Shown piece by piece: positions 17,650-26,366 of a stretch of DNA of 64,000 nucleotides. The DNA comes from a bacterium. GTDB taxonomy: Bacteria > Joyebacterota > Joyebacteria > Joyebacterales > Joyebacteraceae. A program made the position numbers and the translations under genes. How positions within the stretch are numbered: position 1 is the stretch's first letter; each line of letters opens with the position of its first letter. The notes under the pieces were generated by a model. The model ran no database searches. It worked only from the letters and a program-made list of their open reading frames with translations, and was not told where the DNA came from. The stretch spans positions 26,391 through 90,390 of the forward strand of contig JALGZK010000013.1 in NCBI GenBank assembly GCA_025774935.1. The letters run 5' to 3'.

Positions 17650-19378
17650 CGCGGTCCTCGCCGAGTACGTTCTCCCGGTTCTCCACGCTCTGCCAGGCTA
17701 ACCCGAACCCCGCGAAGACTCCCCGGAGGTCCTCGTACCCGACCTCGAGCGACAGACGGTCGGTCGTCCACACGACCCCCGACGGAAACGAAGGTGCAGG
17801 GTCCATGCCGGCGACGAACCGGTCGGTGACCCGCCCCTCGCCCTTCCGCGAATGTCGGTACGTGACGCCCGCCGACCACTCGTGCGTCGCGTGCCAGACG
17901 CCCTCGAGCGTCAGGAGATCGGAGTCGGGACCGAGCGCGAACCCTGTCGGCATCCCGGCGTGCTCGAACCGGTACCCGAGACGGGTGGCGGTGTAGGTGT
18001 ACTTCCGAACGCTCGTGTACTCGGCCGTGAGCGCGTAGTCCCTGCCCGCGGCCTCGCCGAACCAGGCGGCACCGAGCGTGACGCCGTACTTGTCGGGGTG
18101 GTCGGTGTTCCTGTCGTACTGGAGATCGTCGATGAGGAACTCGCCGTAGAGGTCGAGCCCCCGCACGGGTCGGTAGAGGAGGTCGAGCGACCACAGGATG
18201 TTGTCGTTCTCGCGCTCGTTGTGCTGCATGAGGTAGTAGGGGAAGATCGGAATCACGTAGACGGGGTCCGGCGTCGTCCCGGAGTAGATGACGGTCTCCG
18301 AGAACCCGACGCTCCCCCACGCGCCGTCGAACGACAGCCGGTGCGCCGCGAGGTACATCTGCTCCCACTCGGGGAAGTCCTCCCCCGGGAGCGCGTCGTA
18401 CTCGACGAACGCGTGCAGCGCGTGGAACGAGAGCGCCCCGACGAGGAACCGGCCGTCGATCTGGTCGAACGTGGGCGCCGCGCCGGAGATCGCGAGCCTC
18501 CCCCACCTGGCGCGTCCCCAGGCCGGGTCGCGCCGTCCCGCGGCCACGGCGAACCACGGCCGCTCGAGGATGAAGTACGCCCGCTCGACGCTCGTGGCCA
18601 CGCCCCGCCACGTCCGGACCCTCGGCGTGAGGCGGACCGTCCTCGCGCCCTCCTGGCCGCCGAAGAGGAACCACGCGTCGGAGTAGAACCCGACGAGGTC
18701 GCGCACGCCTCCCCAGAGGTCGTACCGGACCTCGACCGCCACGTCGAGCGTCTCGTCGTCCTCGTCGCCACGTCCGTCCTCGTCCCCATCCCCGTGTCCC
18801 TCGCCATCGTCGCCGTCCCGCATCGACGTCGGGCCTCCGGGGATCGTGCCGGGCCAGAGATCGAAGACCTCGACTTCGGGGCCGTACCGGAGCTGGCTCA
18901 TGGCCTGGAACCCGAGCCCGACCATCGCTTCGTCGCTCTCGGCGAAGAGCGCCGGCACGTCGACCTCCCCGTGGAGGAACTCGGCGACCAGGCGCTTGAA
19001 CGTCCAGACCTCTCGTTCGCTCATTCCGTCGGTCACGGACGCGCTCGGCTTCTTCTTCCCCATGGCGTCGACGAGCGCCTGCGCCACCGCCGCGCGCGAG
19101 ACCGGCAGGGTCGAGAGGTCGACGTAGATCGCGCCGCGGGCGACGAGCCTCGCGAGGAGCGGGTACGACCAGTGCCCGACCGGCACGTCCTGCGGCGTCC
19201 TCGGGTTCGTCCACTCGGCCGAGCGCGCGTCGTCCTCGCGCGCCGCGGCGGTGGTCGGGGCGTCGGCCGCACCGGCGTCGGCCGCGGCGAGGCCCGGGCA
19301 CGCAAGGGCGAACGCGAGACAGAGCGCCGCCGCGCACGCGGCGAGGGTCGGGAGACGTGTGAGCTTCGTATCGTCCAT
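17609..19378 (-). CDS. Outer-membrane beta-barrel, Wzi/capsule-assembly-like
   Basis: A 589-residue exported protein with a signal peptide (cut likely after GLAAA). Residues about 60-105 (VGHWSYPLLARLVARGAIYV) resemble a short SLH-like motif that precedes Wzi-type barrels in related bacteria. The rest has alternating aromatic and polar strands, typical of a large outer-membrane barrel, and it ends in WELWAGVQVRI. Family motifs of the capsule-assembly Wzi family can be sensed (RDPAWGRARWGRLAISG) but I cannot verify them. One loop near residues 190-215 is almost purely Asp/Glu/Gly, possibly a cation-binding surface loop. It may help export or hold a surface polysaccharide. Confidence 0.65.
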   Translation of the reverse strand: MDDTKLTRLPTLAACAAALCLAFALACPGLAAADAGAADAPTTAAAREDDARSAEWTNPRTPQDVPVGHWSYPLLARLVARGAIYVDLSTLPVSRAAVAQALVDAMGKKKPSASVTDGMSEREVWTFKRLVAEFLHGEVDVPALFAESDEAMVGLGFQAMSQLRYGPEVEVFDLWPGTIPGGPTSMRDGDDGEGHGDGDEDGRGDEDDETLDVAVEVRYDLWGGVRDLVGFYSDAWFLFGGQEGARTVRLTPRVRTWRGVATSVERAYFILERPWFAVAAGRRDPAWGRARWGRLAISGAAPTFDQIDGRFLVGALSFHALHAFVEYDALPGEDFPEWEQMYLAAHRLSFDGAWGSVGFSETVIYSGTTPDPVYVIPIFPYYLMQHNERENDNILWSLDLLYRPVRGLDLYGEFLIDDLQYDRNTDHPDKYGVTLGAAWFGEAAGRDYALTAEYTSVRKYTYTATRLGYRFEHAGMPTGFALGPDSDLLTLEGVWHATHEWSAGVTYRHSRKGEGRVTDRFVAGMDPAPSFPSGVVWTTDRLSLEVGYEDLRGVFAGFGLAWQSVENRENVLGEDRDGWELWAGVQVRI

Positions 19379-19433
19379 GGATGTCCGTGGAGTGGAGAGC
19401 GAGACGGGATCCCGGGACGACGGCGGCGCGGTT

Positions 19434-20528
19434 CTACGGGCGGCCGTGCAGCTCGTCCGCGCGACGGTACGCCTCGACGGCGTCGACGCTGCGTCCCATG
19501 CGGTCCATCAGGACCCCGATCTGGTAGTGGATCTTCGGGTCTTCCGGCTCGGCCGCGGCGGCCTTCCGGAGGTACGTCTCCGCGTCGTCGAGCCGGTCCT
19601 GCGCGGCGAGCGCGAGGGCCAGGTGGTAGCACGTCTCGGACGTCTCGCCCTCGAGCGCCACGACGCGCTGGAGCTCCGCGACGGCCCGCCCGAACTTCCC
19701 CTTCCGCGCGTAGACGAGTCCGAGCTGGAAGTGGGCTACGGGGTTGTCGATCGAGTACCGGACCGCGAACTCCAGCTCGGCCTGCGCCTCGTCCTCCCGT
19801 TCGGCGCCGAGGAGCGCCGCCCCGAGGTTGAAGTGCGCCTCCGCGCTCCCGGGCTCGATCTCGACTGCCTTCCGGAACTCGTCGATCGCGTCCTCGAGCA
19901 TCCCCTTCTCACCGTAGATCGCGCCGAGGTTCAGGTGCCGCTCGGCGTTGTCGGGGTCGATCTCGATCGCGCGCTTGAACGCGAGGATGGCCTCGTCGGT
20001 CCTGCCCATGCGGTCGAGGGCGTAGCCGAGGTTGGTGTGGGCCTTCGCGCAGGCGTAGTCGGCCTCGATGGCGGACTGGTACCAGCGTTCGGCCTCCTCG
20101 AACTCGCTCCGGCGCGCGTACGTGACGCCCAGGCGGTAGTACGGCTCGGGATCGTCGGGCGCGAGGTCGATCGCGGCCGAGTGCTGCTCGATGGCGGCGT
20201 CGTGCCGACCCAGCAGGTCGTAGACGCGTCCCAGGTTGTACCGCGCCGCCGCGCTCGTCGGCGAGGCCTTCGCGGCCCGCTCGAACTCGGTCACCGCGGG
20301 CTCGAGGAGCCCGAGCTTCCGGTAGCAGGTCCCGCATGCGAGCATCGCGTTGACGTCGGTCGGCCGCCTCCCGAGAAGCTGCTGAAGGACGACGACCGCG
20401 TCCGCGTACCGCGAGGACCCCATGTAGGTCGACGCCAGGTCCCACAGCGTCCCGACCTCATCCGGCGCCGACTTGAGCTTCCTCCTGAAGTCGAGGAGCT
20501 CGTTCTGCATCACGGTTCTTCTGGCCAT
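19434..20528 (-). CDS. Tetratricopeptide repeat protein
   Basis: A 364-residue protein made almost wholly of about ten TPR units, each with the usual pattern (for example HYQIGVLMDRMGRSVDAVEAY and AHTNLGYALDRMGRTDEAIL). There is no signal peptide or transmembrane segment, so it is predicted cytoplasmic and probably serves as a protein-binding scaffold. It lies 36 bp after the response regulator and 55 bp before the barrel gene. The context gives no specific partner. Confidence 0.88.
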   Translation of the reverse strand: MARRTVMQNELLDFRRKLKSAPDEVGTLWDLASTYMGSSRYADAVVVLQQLLGRRPTDVNAMLACGTCYRKLGLLEPAVTEFERAAKASPTSAAARYNLGRVYDLLGRHDAAIEQHSAAIDLAPDDPEPYYRLGVTYARRSEFEEAERWYQSAIEADYACAKAHTNLGYALDRMGRTDEAILAFKRAIEIDPDNAERHLNLGAIYGEKGMLEDAIDEFRKAVEIEPGSAEAHFNLGAALLGAEREDEAQAELEFAVRYSIDNPVAHFQLGLVYARKGKFGRAVAELQRVVALEGETSETCYHLALALAAQDRLDDAETYLRKAAAAEPEDPKIHYQIGVLMDRMGRSVDAVEAYRRADELHGRP

Positions 20529-20564
20529 GGCTCCGCTCGAGTGCCCCCCTGAGCCCTTCCGGAC

Positions 20565-20930
20565 CTAGACCTTGCCGCGTGCCGAGAGGACCTCCTTGAT
20601 CTTGTCCTTGAGCTCCGTGAGATCGGCGGACTTCACGACGTACGCGTCCGCCATCCACGAGGCGAAGTCCTGCTTGTATGTCGAGTAGGCCGAGTTGAGG
20701 ATGACCGGCAGATCCCGCCGCTTCGCCATGATCGTCCTCAGGCAGTCGATCCCGTCCATCCCGTCCAGCCGGATGTCGAGCACCACGAGATCCGGCGGGT
20801 CCTCCGCGATCTGCTCCAGGGCCTCCTCCGCGCTCTCCGCACTCGCCACGTCGTAGCCCTCGCGCTGGAGTTCCGTCTCGTACAGCTTCCGGACGTTCTT
20901 CTCGTCGTCCACCACCAGGAGCTTCGTCAT
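20565..20930 (-). CDS. Single-domain response regulator
   Basis: A 121-residue CheY-like receiver with no output domain. The acidic pocket (VVDDEKNV), the phospho-accepting Asp in LVVLDIRLDGMDG, the Ser of ILNSAYS and the Lys of YVVKSAD are all present, so it should be phosphorylated. It overlaps the histidine kinase upstream by ATGA, so the two are very probably cognate. With no output domain it must act through a protein partner or as a phosphorelay intermediate. Confidence 0.93.
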   Translation of the reverse strand: MTKLLVVDDEKNVRKLYETELQREGYDVASAESAEEALEQIAEDPPDLVVLDIRLDGMDGIDCLRTIMAKRRDLPVILNSAYSTYKQDFASWMADAYVVKSADLTELKDKIKEVLSARGKV

Positions 20931-22198
20931 GATGCGCCTCCGGTTCCTTCGCTCGTGTTCTGTGAGGTTCCCGCCTCGGCCGCGCCGAAGCGCTTCTCGT
21001 GCTCGATCTCTCCTGAGGTCCGCACGATTGGAATCGATATCTCGAACGTCGTCCCCACGCCGACCTCGCTCATCACCTCGATCTCGCCGCCGTGGTTCTC
21101 GATGATCCTCCTCGTCACGGCGAGGCCGAGCCCCGAGCCGGCCTTCCGGGTCGTGAAGAACGGCATGAACAGCTTCCCCATCACTTCGCTCGCGATGCCG
21201 GGCCCGGTGTCATCGACACGGACGATGATGTCCTGTCCGCGCTGACCCGTCGCGATGCGAAGCTCGCCTCCGTCTGGCATCGACTGGATGGCGTTCGTCA
21301 TGATGTTGAGGAACGCCTGCTTGAGCTGGTTGGCGTCCCCCATCGTCACGGGAAGCCCGTCCGCCAGGTTGCCAGTGAGCCTGATGCGCGACGAAAGGAT
21401 GCCGTGCGACAGGAGCTTCCTCACGTCCTTCACGATCTCGTTGACCTCGACTGGCCGGAGGTTCGGCTGAAGGTGCCGCTCGAGCGTGAGCTGCTCGCGG
21501 AGGATCTGTTCGAGTCTCGTCACCTCTTCGAGGATGATGCCGGTGTACTCACGGCGGGGGTCCTCCGCTTCGAGCGCCTCGTGGAGCTGCCGCGCGAAGC
21601 CGCCGACCGCGATCAGCGGGTTCCGGATCTCGTGCGCGACGTTCGCCGCCATCCGCCCGATGCCGGTGAGCTGCTCGACCTCCTGAAGCTGCTTCTGGAG
21701 CTTCACCCGGTCCGTGACGTCCTTGATGTACTGGATCGCCTGGACCGTCTCGCCCTGGTCGTCCCTGACCGGGAAGGTATAGACGTCGACTCCCCTGCGG
21801 TGGTAGCCGGACGTCGTCTCGAGCCGCGTGATGAGGGTCGGCTTGCCCGTGGCGAAGGTGTTGTGCGCGGGGCAGGCCTCGCAGGCGTGGTCGCCCCGGC
21901 AGTACACCTCGTAGCAGTCCCGGCCGACCACTTCCTGGGGCTTCTTCCCCAGAAACGCGGCCTCGGCCTTGTTCACCGCGACGACCTTGAAGTCGCGGTC
22001 GACGATGATGAGGCCGTCGGTGATCCCGTCGAAGATGGCCTGGAGCTGTCGCTTGCTGCGGTAGATCTCGCTCTCTTCGCGGCGCACCCGTCTGAGCCTC
22101 GCGGCGCACACGAACGTGGCCACGACGGCCCCGGCGGCGGCGCCGACCACGAGCCAGAGGAGCGGGCCCAGCGTTCCGACCGGGCCTTCGGCGATCAT
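20927..22198 (-). CDS. PAS sensor histidine kinase
   Basis: A 423-residue membrane kinase. One transmembrane helix (about 9-32), PAS domain (48-165), HisKA with H-box MAANVAHEIRNPL (His189), and HATPase with N-box IMTNAIQSM, G1 DDTGPGI and G2 GSGLGLAV. The PAS domain has four Cys in DCYEVYC and ACEACP (95, 100, 106, 109), a possible metal or redox site also seen in the PAS-GGDEF protein at 3907. Longer frames exist upstream, but the promoter at 22281-22309 places transcription start near 22274, so the ATG at 22277 would lie outside the transcript; I choose ATG 22198. The stop overlaps the response regulator. Confidence 0.9.
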   Translation of the reverse strand: MIAEGPVGTLGPLLWLVVGAAAGAVVATFVCAARLRRVRREESEIYRSKRQLQAIFDGITDGLIIVDRDFKVVAVNKAEAAFLGKKPQEVVGRDCYEVYCRGDHACEACPAHNTFATGKPTLITRLETTSGYHRRGVDVYTFPVRDDQGETVQAIQYIKDVTDRVKLQKQLQEVEQLTGIGRMAANVAHEIRNPLIAVGGFARQLHEALEAEDPRREYTGIILEEVTRLEQILREQLTLERHLQPNLRPVEVNEIVKDVRKLLSHGILSSRIRLTGNLADGLPVTMGDANQLKQAFLNIMTNAIQSMPDGGELRIATGQRGQDIIVRVDDTGPGIASEVMGKLFMPFFTTRKAGSGLGLAVTRRIIENHGGEIEVMSEVGVGTTFEISIPIVRTSGEIEHEKRFGAAEAGTSQNTSEGTGGAS

Positions 22199-22280
22199 CC
22201 CGCGAATCCCCCCGTTAGCGACGCACGTCTCCGGCCCGTCCGGCGGCGCCCAGGGCATCGGACCCCACCCGGACGCGGTC

Positions 22281-22309
22281 ATAGTATGGAGAAGACTGCC
22301 GGGTGTCAA
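22281..22309 (-). promoter_or_regulatory. Near-consensus promoter for the histidine kinase run
   Basis: On the minus strand: TTGACA (22304-22309), exactly 17 bp, TACTAT (22281-22286). The predicted start is near 22274, 76 nt before ATG 22198. It may drive the long co-directional run that ends with coaX. Confidence 0.75.
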
Positions 22310-22321
22310 GGTCAATTGACC
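22310..22321. promoter_or_regulatory. Perfect palindrome between divergent promoters (possible operator)
   Basis: GGTCAATTGACC abuts the -35 box of the kinase promoter and lies 54 bp from the -35 box of the mscS promoter. This is a plausible site for a dimeric regulator acting on one or both. Confidence 0.35.
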
Positions 22322-22375
22322 GTGAGAACTGCACTTCCGGCCGCGCGGCGAGTCTGCGCGCGACCCGAAACCCCC

Positions 22376-22405
22376 TTGACAACCGGAGCGCCGAGCGCCT
22401 AGATT
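22376..22405 (+). promoter_or_regulatory. Promoter for mscS-mscL
   Basis: TTGACA (22376-22381), 18-bp spacer, TAGATT (22400-22405; CTAGAT at 17 bp also possible). Predicted start near 22412, about 100 nt before the mscS ATG. Confidence 0.65.
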
Positions 22406-22512
22406 CCGGGCATCCGAGACAACACGACCTCCCTCCGAGCGCGCTCCCCGCCGTGCGCTCCGGGCGTCCGGACTGCGGGTCCTGGCCGCAGCCACCACCG
22501 AAGGAGACGCGA

Positions 22513-23316
22513 ATGAACTGGGACTACGTCATCCCCTACGTCAACGTCACCGTCCTCCAGGTCGTCACGGCGCTGGTGGTGCTCGTCGCCGGCCTCTTCG
22601 CCGTCAGGATCGTCGTCGGGGTCTTCAAGAGGCAGATGCGCCGCACCAGGCTCCATGACGTCCTCGTGGAGTTCCTCGCGAGGTTCCTCTCGATCCTCCT
22701 CTACATCCTCGTCCTTCTCCTGGTGCTGGTCTCCCTGGGCGTGACGGTCGGCTCGCTCCTCGTGAGCATCTCGGCCGTGATCGGCCTCGTCCTCGGTTTC
22801 GGCATGCAGGACACGGTCAACAACATCGCGTCCGGGACCTGGATCGCCGCCCTCGGACCGATCGACATCGGAGAGGCCGTGGAGATCAACGGGAAGAGGG
22901 GAAAGGTGAGGGCCGTGGGCATCATGGCGACCGAGCTCCTGACACCGGACAACGTCCTCATCACGATCCCGAACGGCGAGGTATGGGGGACCTCGATCGT
23001 GAACTACTCGAGGGAGCCGATCAGAAGGGTAGACGTCGACGTCGGCATAGCCTACGGGGAGGACATCGGGAAGGCCGTCCAGGTCGCGACCGAGTTCATG
23101 AAGAACGACGGTCGGGTGCTCAGCGACCCGGAGCCGTCGGTCTTCGTCAAGGAGCTCGCGAACTCGTCGATCAACCTCTCGCTCAGGCCATGGTCAGCGG
23201 GGGACGATTACTGGGCCGTGAAGAACGACATGACGAAGGGGATCTACGAGGCCCTCGGGGCCGCGGGCATCGAGATCCCGTTCCCGCAGGTAGACGTTCA
23301 CATGAAGGGTCAGTAG
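22513..23316 (+). CDS. mscS: Small-conductance mechanosensitive channel
   Basis: A 267-residue channel of the compact MscS type, which opens under membrane tension to release solutes on osmotic downshock. Three transmembrane helices (about 12-35, 55-75, 78-105), with the pore-lining TM3 in [25 protein letters not shown], followed by the beta domain ([29 protein letters not shown]) and the C-terminal alpha/beta domain. The end VDVHMKGQ is short. ATG 22513 has AAGGAG 7 bases upstream. mscL follows after 46 bp, so the two pressure-release channels are co-transcribed. Confidence 0.95.
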   Translation: MNWDYVIPYVNVTVLQVVTALVVLVAGLFAVRIVVGVFKRQMRRTRLHDVLVEFLARFLSILLYILVLLLVLVSLGVTVGSLLVSISAVIGLVLGFGMQDTVNNIASGTWIAALGPIDIGEAVEINGKRGKVRAVGIMATELLTPDNVLITIPNGEVWGTSIVNYSREPIRRVDVDVGIAYGEDIGKAVQVATEFMKNDGRVLSDPEPSVFVKELANSSINLSLRPWSAGDDYWAVKNDMTKGIYEALGAAGIEIPFPQVDVHMKGQ

Positions 23317-23362
23317 GGCGCCGCGGCGACGGTTCCCGGGGCGGCCTCGAAAGGAGGCAGGG

Positions 23363-23824
23363 ATGTTCAAGGAGTTCAAAGAGTTCGTCATGCGCGGCAA
23401 CGTCATGGACATGGCGGTCGGCATCGTCATCGGCGCCGCGTTCGGGACGATTGTGAAGTCGCTCGTCGCCGACGTCATCATGCCACCGATCGGCCTCTTC
23501 CTCGGCAACATCGACTTCTCAAACATCTTCGTCACGCTCAAGCAGGGCACGCCCGCCGGGCCCTACGAGACGCTCGCGATGGCGCAGGAGGCAGGAGCCG
23601 TCACGATGAACTGGGGCGTCTTCATCATGACGATCATCTCGTTCCTCATCGTCGCGTTCGCGATCTTCATGATGATCAAGCAGGTCAACAGACTGAAGCG
23701 CGAAGAGGAGGCTCCGCCGGAAGAGCCGACGACGAAGGAGTGCCCGTTCTGCCTGAACGAGATCCCGATCAATGCCACGCGCTGCGGGTTCTGCACGTCG
23801 CAGCTCGACGCGGCGGCAGCGTAG
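23363..23824 (+). CDS. mscL: Large-conductance mechanosensitive channel with C-terminal zinc ribbon
   Basis: A 153-residue MscL. The first helix is typical ([28 protein letters not shown] split over residues 4-31) and the second is at about 75-100 ([23 protein letters not shown]). The usual cytoplasmic tail is extended by a short zinc-ribbon-like module, CPFC-x10-CGFC (about 130-146), likely folding around one metal ion. This tail is seen in some environmental MscL proteins; its role is unknown. The ribosome site AAGGAGG is 8 bases from ATG. It is the last gene before a terminator hairpin. Confidence 0.95.
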   Translation: MFKEFKEFVMRGNVMDMAVGIVIGAAFGTIVKSLVADVIMPPIGLFLGNIDFSNIFVTLKQGTPAGPYETLAMAQEAGAVTMNWGVFIMTIISFLIVAFAIFMMIKQVNRLKREEEAPPEEPTTKECPFCLNEIPINATRCGFCTSQLDAAAA

Positions 23825-23876
23825 GGAACGACAGATGCACGGGGGGAGCGGCCGCCGGTCGCTCCTCCCCCGCTAC

Positions 23877-23897
23877 CGCCCACGTAGTGGGCGTTTT
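23877..23897 (+). terminator. Intrinsic terminator after mscL
   Basis: CGCCCAC-GTA-GTGGGCG followed by TTTTC: a 7-bp GC stem and a T tract, 53 bp after the mscL stop. A second GC hairpin (GGGGGAGCG paired with CGCTCCTCCCC) precedes it. Confidence 0.65.
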
Positions 23898-23946
23898 CAC
23901 GGGACACCGCCCTGCCGGGCGCCCGGTACACGGAACAGGAGACCCC

Positions 23947-24864
23947 ATGAAGGCACCCTGCATCGCGCTCCTCCTCGTTGGGCTGGTCGCGTCGGCCGTC
24001 TTCGCGGCGGACGACCCCGACGCCCCGGACACGCTCAGCGCCAGCGAGTGGTACATCGCCACGAACATCGGCTTCACCGTCAACCAGTCCAGCTACAGCG
24101 ATAACTGGGACGGGAGCGAGGTGAGCGCGTACAGCTGGGCGTTCGACTCGCGCTCGCTCGCCCAGAAGAGGATCACGCCGAACGTCGTCACGAACAAGAG
24201 CACCCTGCGGCTCGCCTTCGGCCAGACCCGAACGCAGGACAACGACACGCGCGAGTGGGAGGACGTGAAGATCTCGACCGACGTCATCGACCTCGAGTCA
24301 CTGTTCGGGTTCAACGTCGGGTGGCCGGTCGGTCCGTATGGAGCCGTCCGGATCGAGAGCGATTTCTACGACGACAGCGACCCGACGAAGACGCGTTACT
24401 TCAACCCGACGACGTTCACGGAATCAGCGGGGTTCTTCCGCGACTTCTTCGCGAACATCAAGACGAAGGAGTTCTCGATACGACTCGGCCTTGCATCCAG
24501 ACAGTACCTGAACGCCTCGGTCCTCGATACGATGACCGGCACGCGGAGCAACGACTGGATAAACGACGCCGGCGTCGAGTTCATCACGGAGCTCCGCTAC
24601 CCGTTCTCCGGCGACCTGCTCATCTACGGCACGAGGCTCTGGACGTACAAGGCCCTCCAGAACTCCGACGCCGACGAGTGGAAGGGGACTCCGGAAGAGG
24701 ACTACTGGGAGGCCGTCGAGGTCGACTGGGAACACAGCCTCGGTCTCAAGCTCTCTGAGCTCTTCGCGCTCAACTTCTACCTGCAGTTCAAGTACGACAA
24801 GAAGATCGTCGACGACTGGCGGGTCAAGCAGACGCTGGGGGTCGCGTTCACCTGGCGGGTCTAG
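23947..24864 (+). CDS. Exported beta-barrel protein, DUF3078-like
   Basis: A 305-residue protein with a signal peptide (MKAPCIALLLVGLVASAVFAAD). The mature part begins with a strand containing NQSSYSDNWDGSEVSAYSW, close to the pattern that opens DUF3078 proteins of Bacteroidota (Gln, then SxNW). Alternating aromatic strands continue to the end, QTLGVAFTWRV, which looks like a terminal outer-membrane barrel strand. The function of the family is unknown. ATG 23947 follows ACAGGAGACC. It lies between a terminator and the M23 peptidase's own promoter and is probably a single-gene transcript. Confidence 0.7.
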   Translation: MKAPCIALLLVGLVASAVFAADDPDAPDTLSASEWYIATNIGFTVNQSSYSDNWDGSEVSAYSWAFDSRSLAQKRITPNVVTNKSTLRLAFGQTRTQDNDTREWEDVKISTDVIDLESLFGFNVGWPVGPYGAVRIESDFYDDSDPTKTRYFNPTTFTESAGFFRDFFANIKTKEFSIRLGLASRQYLNASVLDTMTGTRSNDWINDAGVEFITELRYPFSGDLLIYGTRLWTYKALQNSDADEWKGTPEEDYWEAVEVDWEHSLGLKLSELFALNFYLQFKYDKKIVDDWRVKQTLGVAFTWRV

Positions 24865-24995
24865 CCAGGCCACTGCGGGCACCGGCGACTCCCGCGCGCT
24901 GCTGGTCGCCGCCACTGCACCGCCGCTCGGGCCAGAGCGCGATTCCTGTGATTCGCGTTCCGACAAGCTCTCGGGGCTGACATTGCATAGCCAAC

Positions 24996-25011
24996 TGGCC
25001 TTATCTTTGCA
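24996..25011 (+). promoter_or_regulatory. Sigma-54-like site upstream of the M23 peptidase gene
   Basis: TGGCCTTATCTTTGCA has the TGGC and TTGCA cores at the right spacing (9 of 12 defined positions). It lies 75 bp before the start codon, upstream of a strong sigma-70-type promoter, so the gene may have two promoters. Confidence 0.35.
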
Positions 25012-25044
25012 TGTTGGCAAGCTGTCCGTAACGTCTTCCCCGGC

Positions 25045-25073
25045 TTGACAGCCCCGGGGGGGAACGGTATATT
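25045..25073 (+). promoter_or_regulatory. Consensus-like promoter giving a nearly leaderless mRNA
   Basis: TTGACA (25045-25050), exactly 17 bp, TATATT (25068-25073). Transcription should start near 25080, only about 6 nt before ATG 25086, leaving no room for a ribosome site. Confidence 0.75.
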
Positions 25074-25085
25074 CGCCCCTGACCT

Positions 25086-26339
25086 ATGGTAACCAGACAG
25101 CAGACAGAAACCTATCGAACGAGCACACTCCTCGCGCAGTTCGGCCGACTCCCGACAACTGCGCGGTTCTACTCCGTGCTCTCCGTTCTCGTGATCGTCC
25201 TCGGCGTGACGTCCGGGCTCACGCTTCACAAGGTCGTGAGCGGCGACCCGGTCGGCCTGAACCCGCGGACCCCCATCTTCGGCGGGCTCTCGCCGTGGGG
25301 CCGCGTGACGAACGAGGCCGCATCCGACTACTTGAAGTCCAGCTTCGACGTCCTCGGCGTCGTGACGCCCATCCCAGGCGACGCCCAGAGCTTCCAGTAC
25401 ACTGCTTCGGCCGGAGAAGGGCTCGAGTCGATCGCCGCCAGCCACGGGATCGACCTCGACCTTCTCGCGAGCGCCAACGGCGCGAGCTACGCACAGGTTC
25501 CGCGCAGGGAGAAAGAAGTACGGCTGCCGCTCCTCTACTCGAGGGACCGGTCCTGGGACCGCTCGCTCGAGTTCCTTTACCCGGTCTCGACGTACGCCCC
25601 TATCGGCGGCAACGGCAAGGCCAAGCGGGGCGCCCCCGTCATAGTCCGCCACGCGGTCGCGCGGGGCGAGTGTCTCTGGAACATCGCGAGGAAGTACCAC
25701 GTCAAGATGGAGACGATCGTCGCGATGAACGATCTCCCGAGCGCCCGCTATCTCAGGCCGGGACAGATCCTCGAGATTCCCGACACCGACGGGACGTACG
25801 TCAGCATCAAGAAGGGCGACACGATCGACGGCGTCTGCAAGAAGTACAGCCTCGAGGTCACGGAGCTCGTGAACGCGAATCCCGGCGTCGACGTCCACGC
25901 GCTCCACGTCGGGCAGAAGCTGTTCGTTCCGGGAACGGAAGCCCTCAGCGAGATCTTCAGGTTCGGCTGGCCGGTGCACGGCAGGATCTCGAGCCGGTAC
26001 GGGAACCGCTACCACCCCATCTTCCATCGGCGGATGATGCATACCGGCCTCGATATCGCGGCCCCTTCGGGGACCCCGATCCGCGCCGCACTCGCGGGAC
26101 GCGTCGTCTCCGCGGGATGGAAGGGAGGTCTCGGGCGGGCCGTCGTCATCGAGCACCCGAACGGGTACCAGACGACGTACGGGCACTGCTCGAAGATCCT
26201 CGTGAAGAAGGGGCAGACCGTGAAGAGGGGCGAGCAGATCGCGAAGGTCGGAACGACCGGCGTCTCCAACGGCCCCCATCTCCACTTCGAGGTGCGGCAG
26301 AGCCGGAAGCGCATCAACCCGGAGCGCGTGCTGTACTAG
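25086..26339 (+). CDS. LysM / M23 murein endopeptidase, membrane-anchored
   Basis: A 417-residue cell-wall enzyme. One transmembrane helix near residues 28-50 (FYSVLSVLVIVLGVTSG) anchors it facing the periplasm. Three LysM-like segments follow (about 100-145, 190-237, 240-285), including ARGECLWNIARKYHVKMETI and KKGDTIDGVCKKYSLEV. The peptidase M23 domain (about 295-417) has its metal ligands in HTGLD and HLHFE and the conserved NRYHPI and GYQTTYGH. It probably cuts peptidoglycan cross-links or, like DipM or EnvC proteins, activates amidases, though the intact ligands favour activity. The start sits about 6 nt after the predicted transcription start with no ribosome site. Confidence 0.9.
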   Translation: MVTRQQTETYRTSTLLAQFGRLPTTARFYSVLSVLVIVLGVTSGLTLHKVVSGDPVGLNPRTPIFGGLSPWGRVTNEAASDYLKSSFDVLGVVTPIPGDAQSFQYTASAGEGLESIAASHGIDLDLLASANGASYAQVPRREKEVRLPLLYSRDRSWDRSLEFLYPVSTYAPIGGNGKAKRGAPVIVRHAVARGECLWNIARKYHVKMETIVAMNDLPSARYLRPGQILEIPDTDGTYVSIKKGDTIDGVCKKYSLEVTELVNANPGVDVHALHVGQKLFVPGTEALSEIFRFGWPVHGRISSRYGNRYHPIFHRRMMHTGLDIAAPSGTPIRAALAGRVVSAGWKGGLGRAVVIEHPNGYQTTYGHCSKILVKKGQTVKRGEQIAKVGTTGVSNGPHLHFEVRQSRKRINPERVLY

Positions 26340-26366
26340 CCTGCCCAGACACGAACGTGAACGCAC

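Larger units (their letters stand above)
22199..22512. other. Divergent regulatory region between the histidine kinase and mscS
   Basis: This 314-bp stretch holds two back-to-back near-consensus promoters (22281-22309 minus, 22376-22405 plus) with a perfect 12-bp palindrome between them. The part from 22199 to about 22274 is the kinase leader. Confidence 0.65.
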
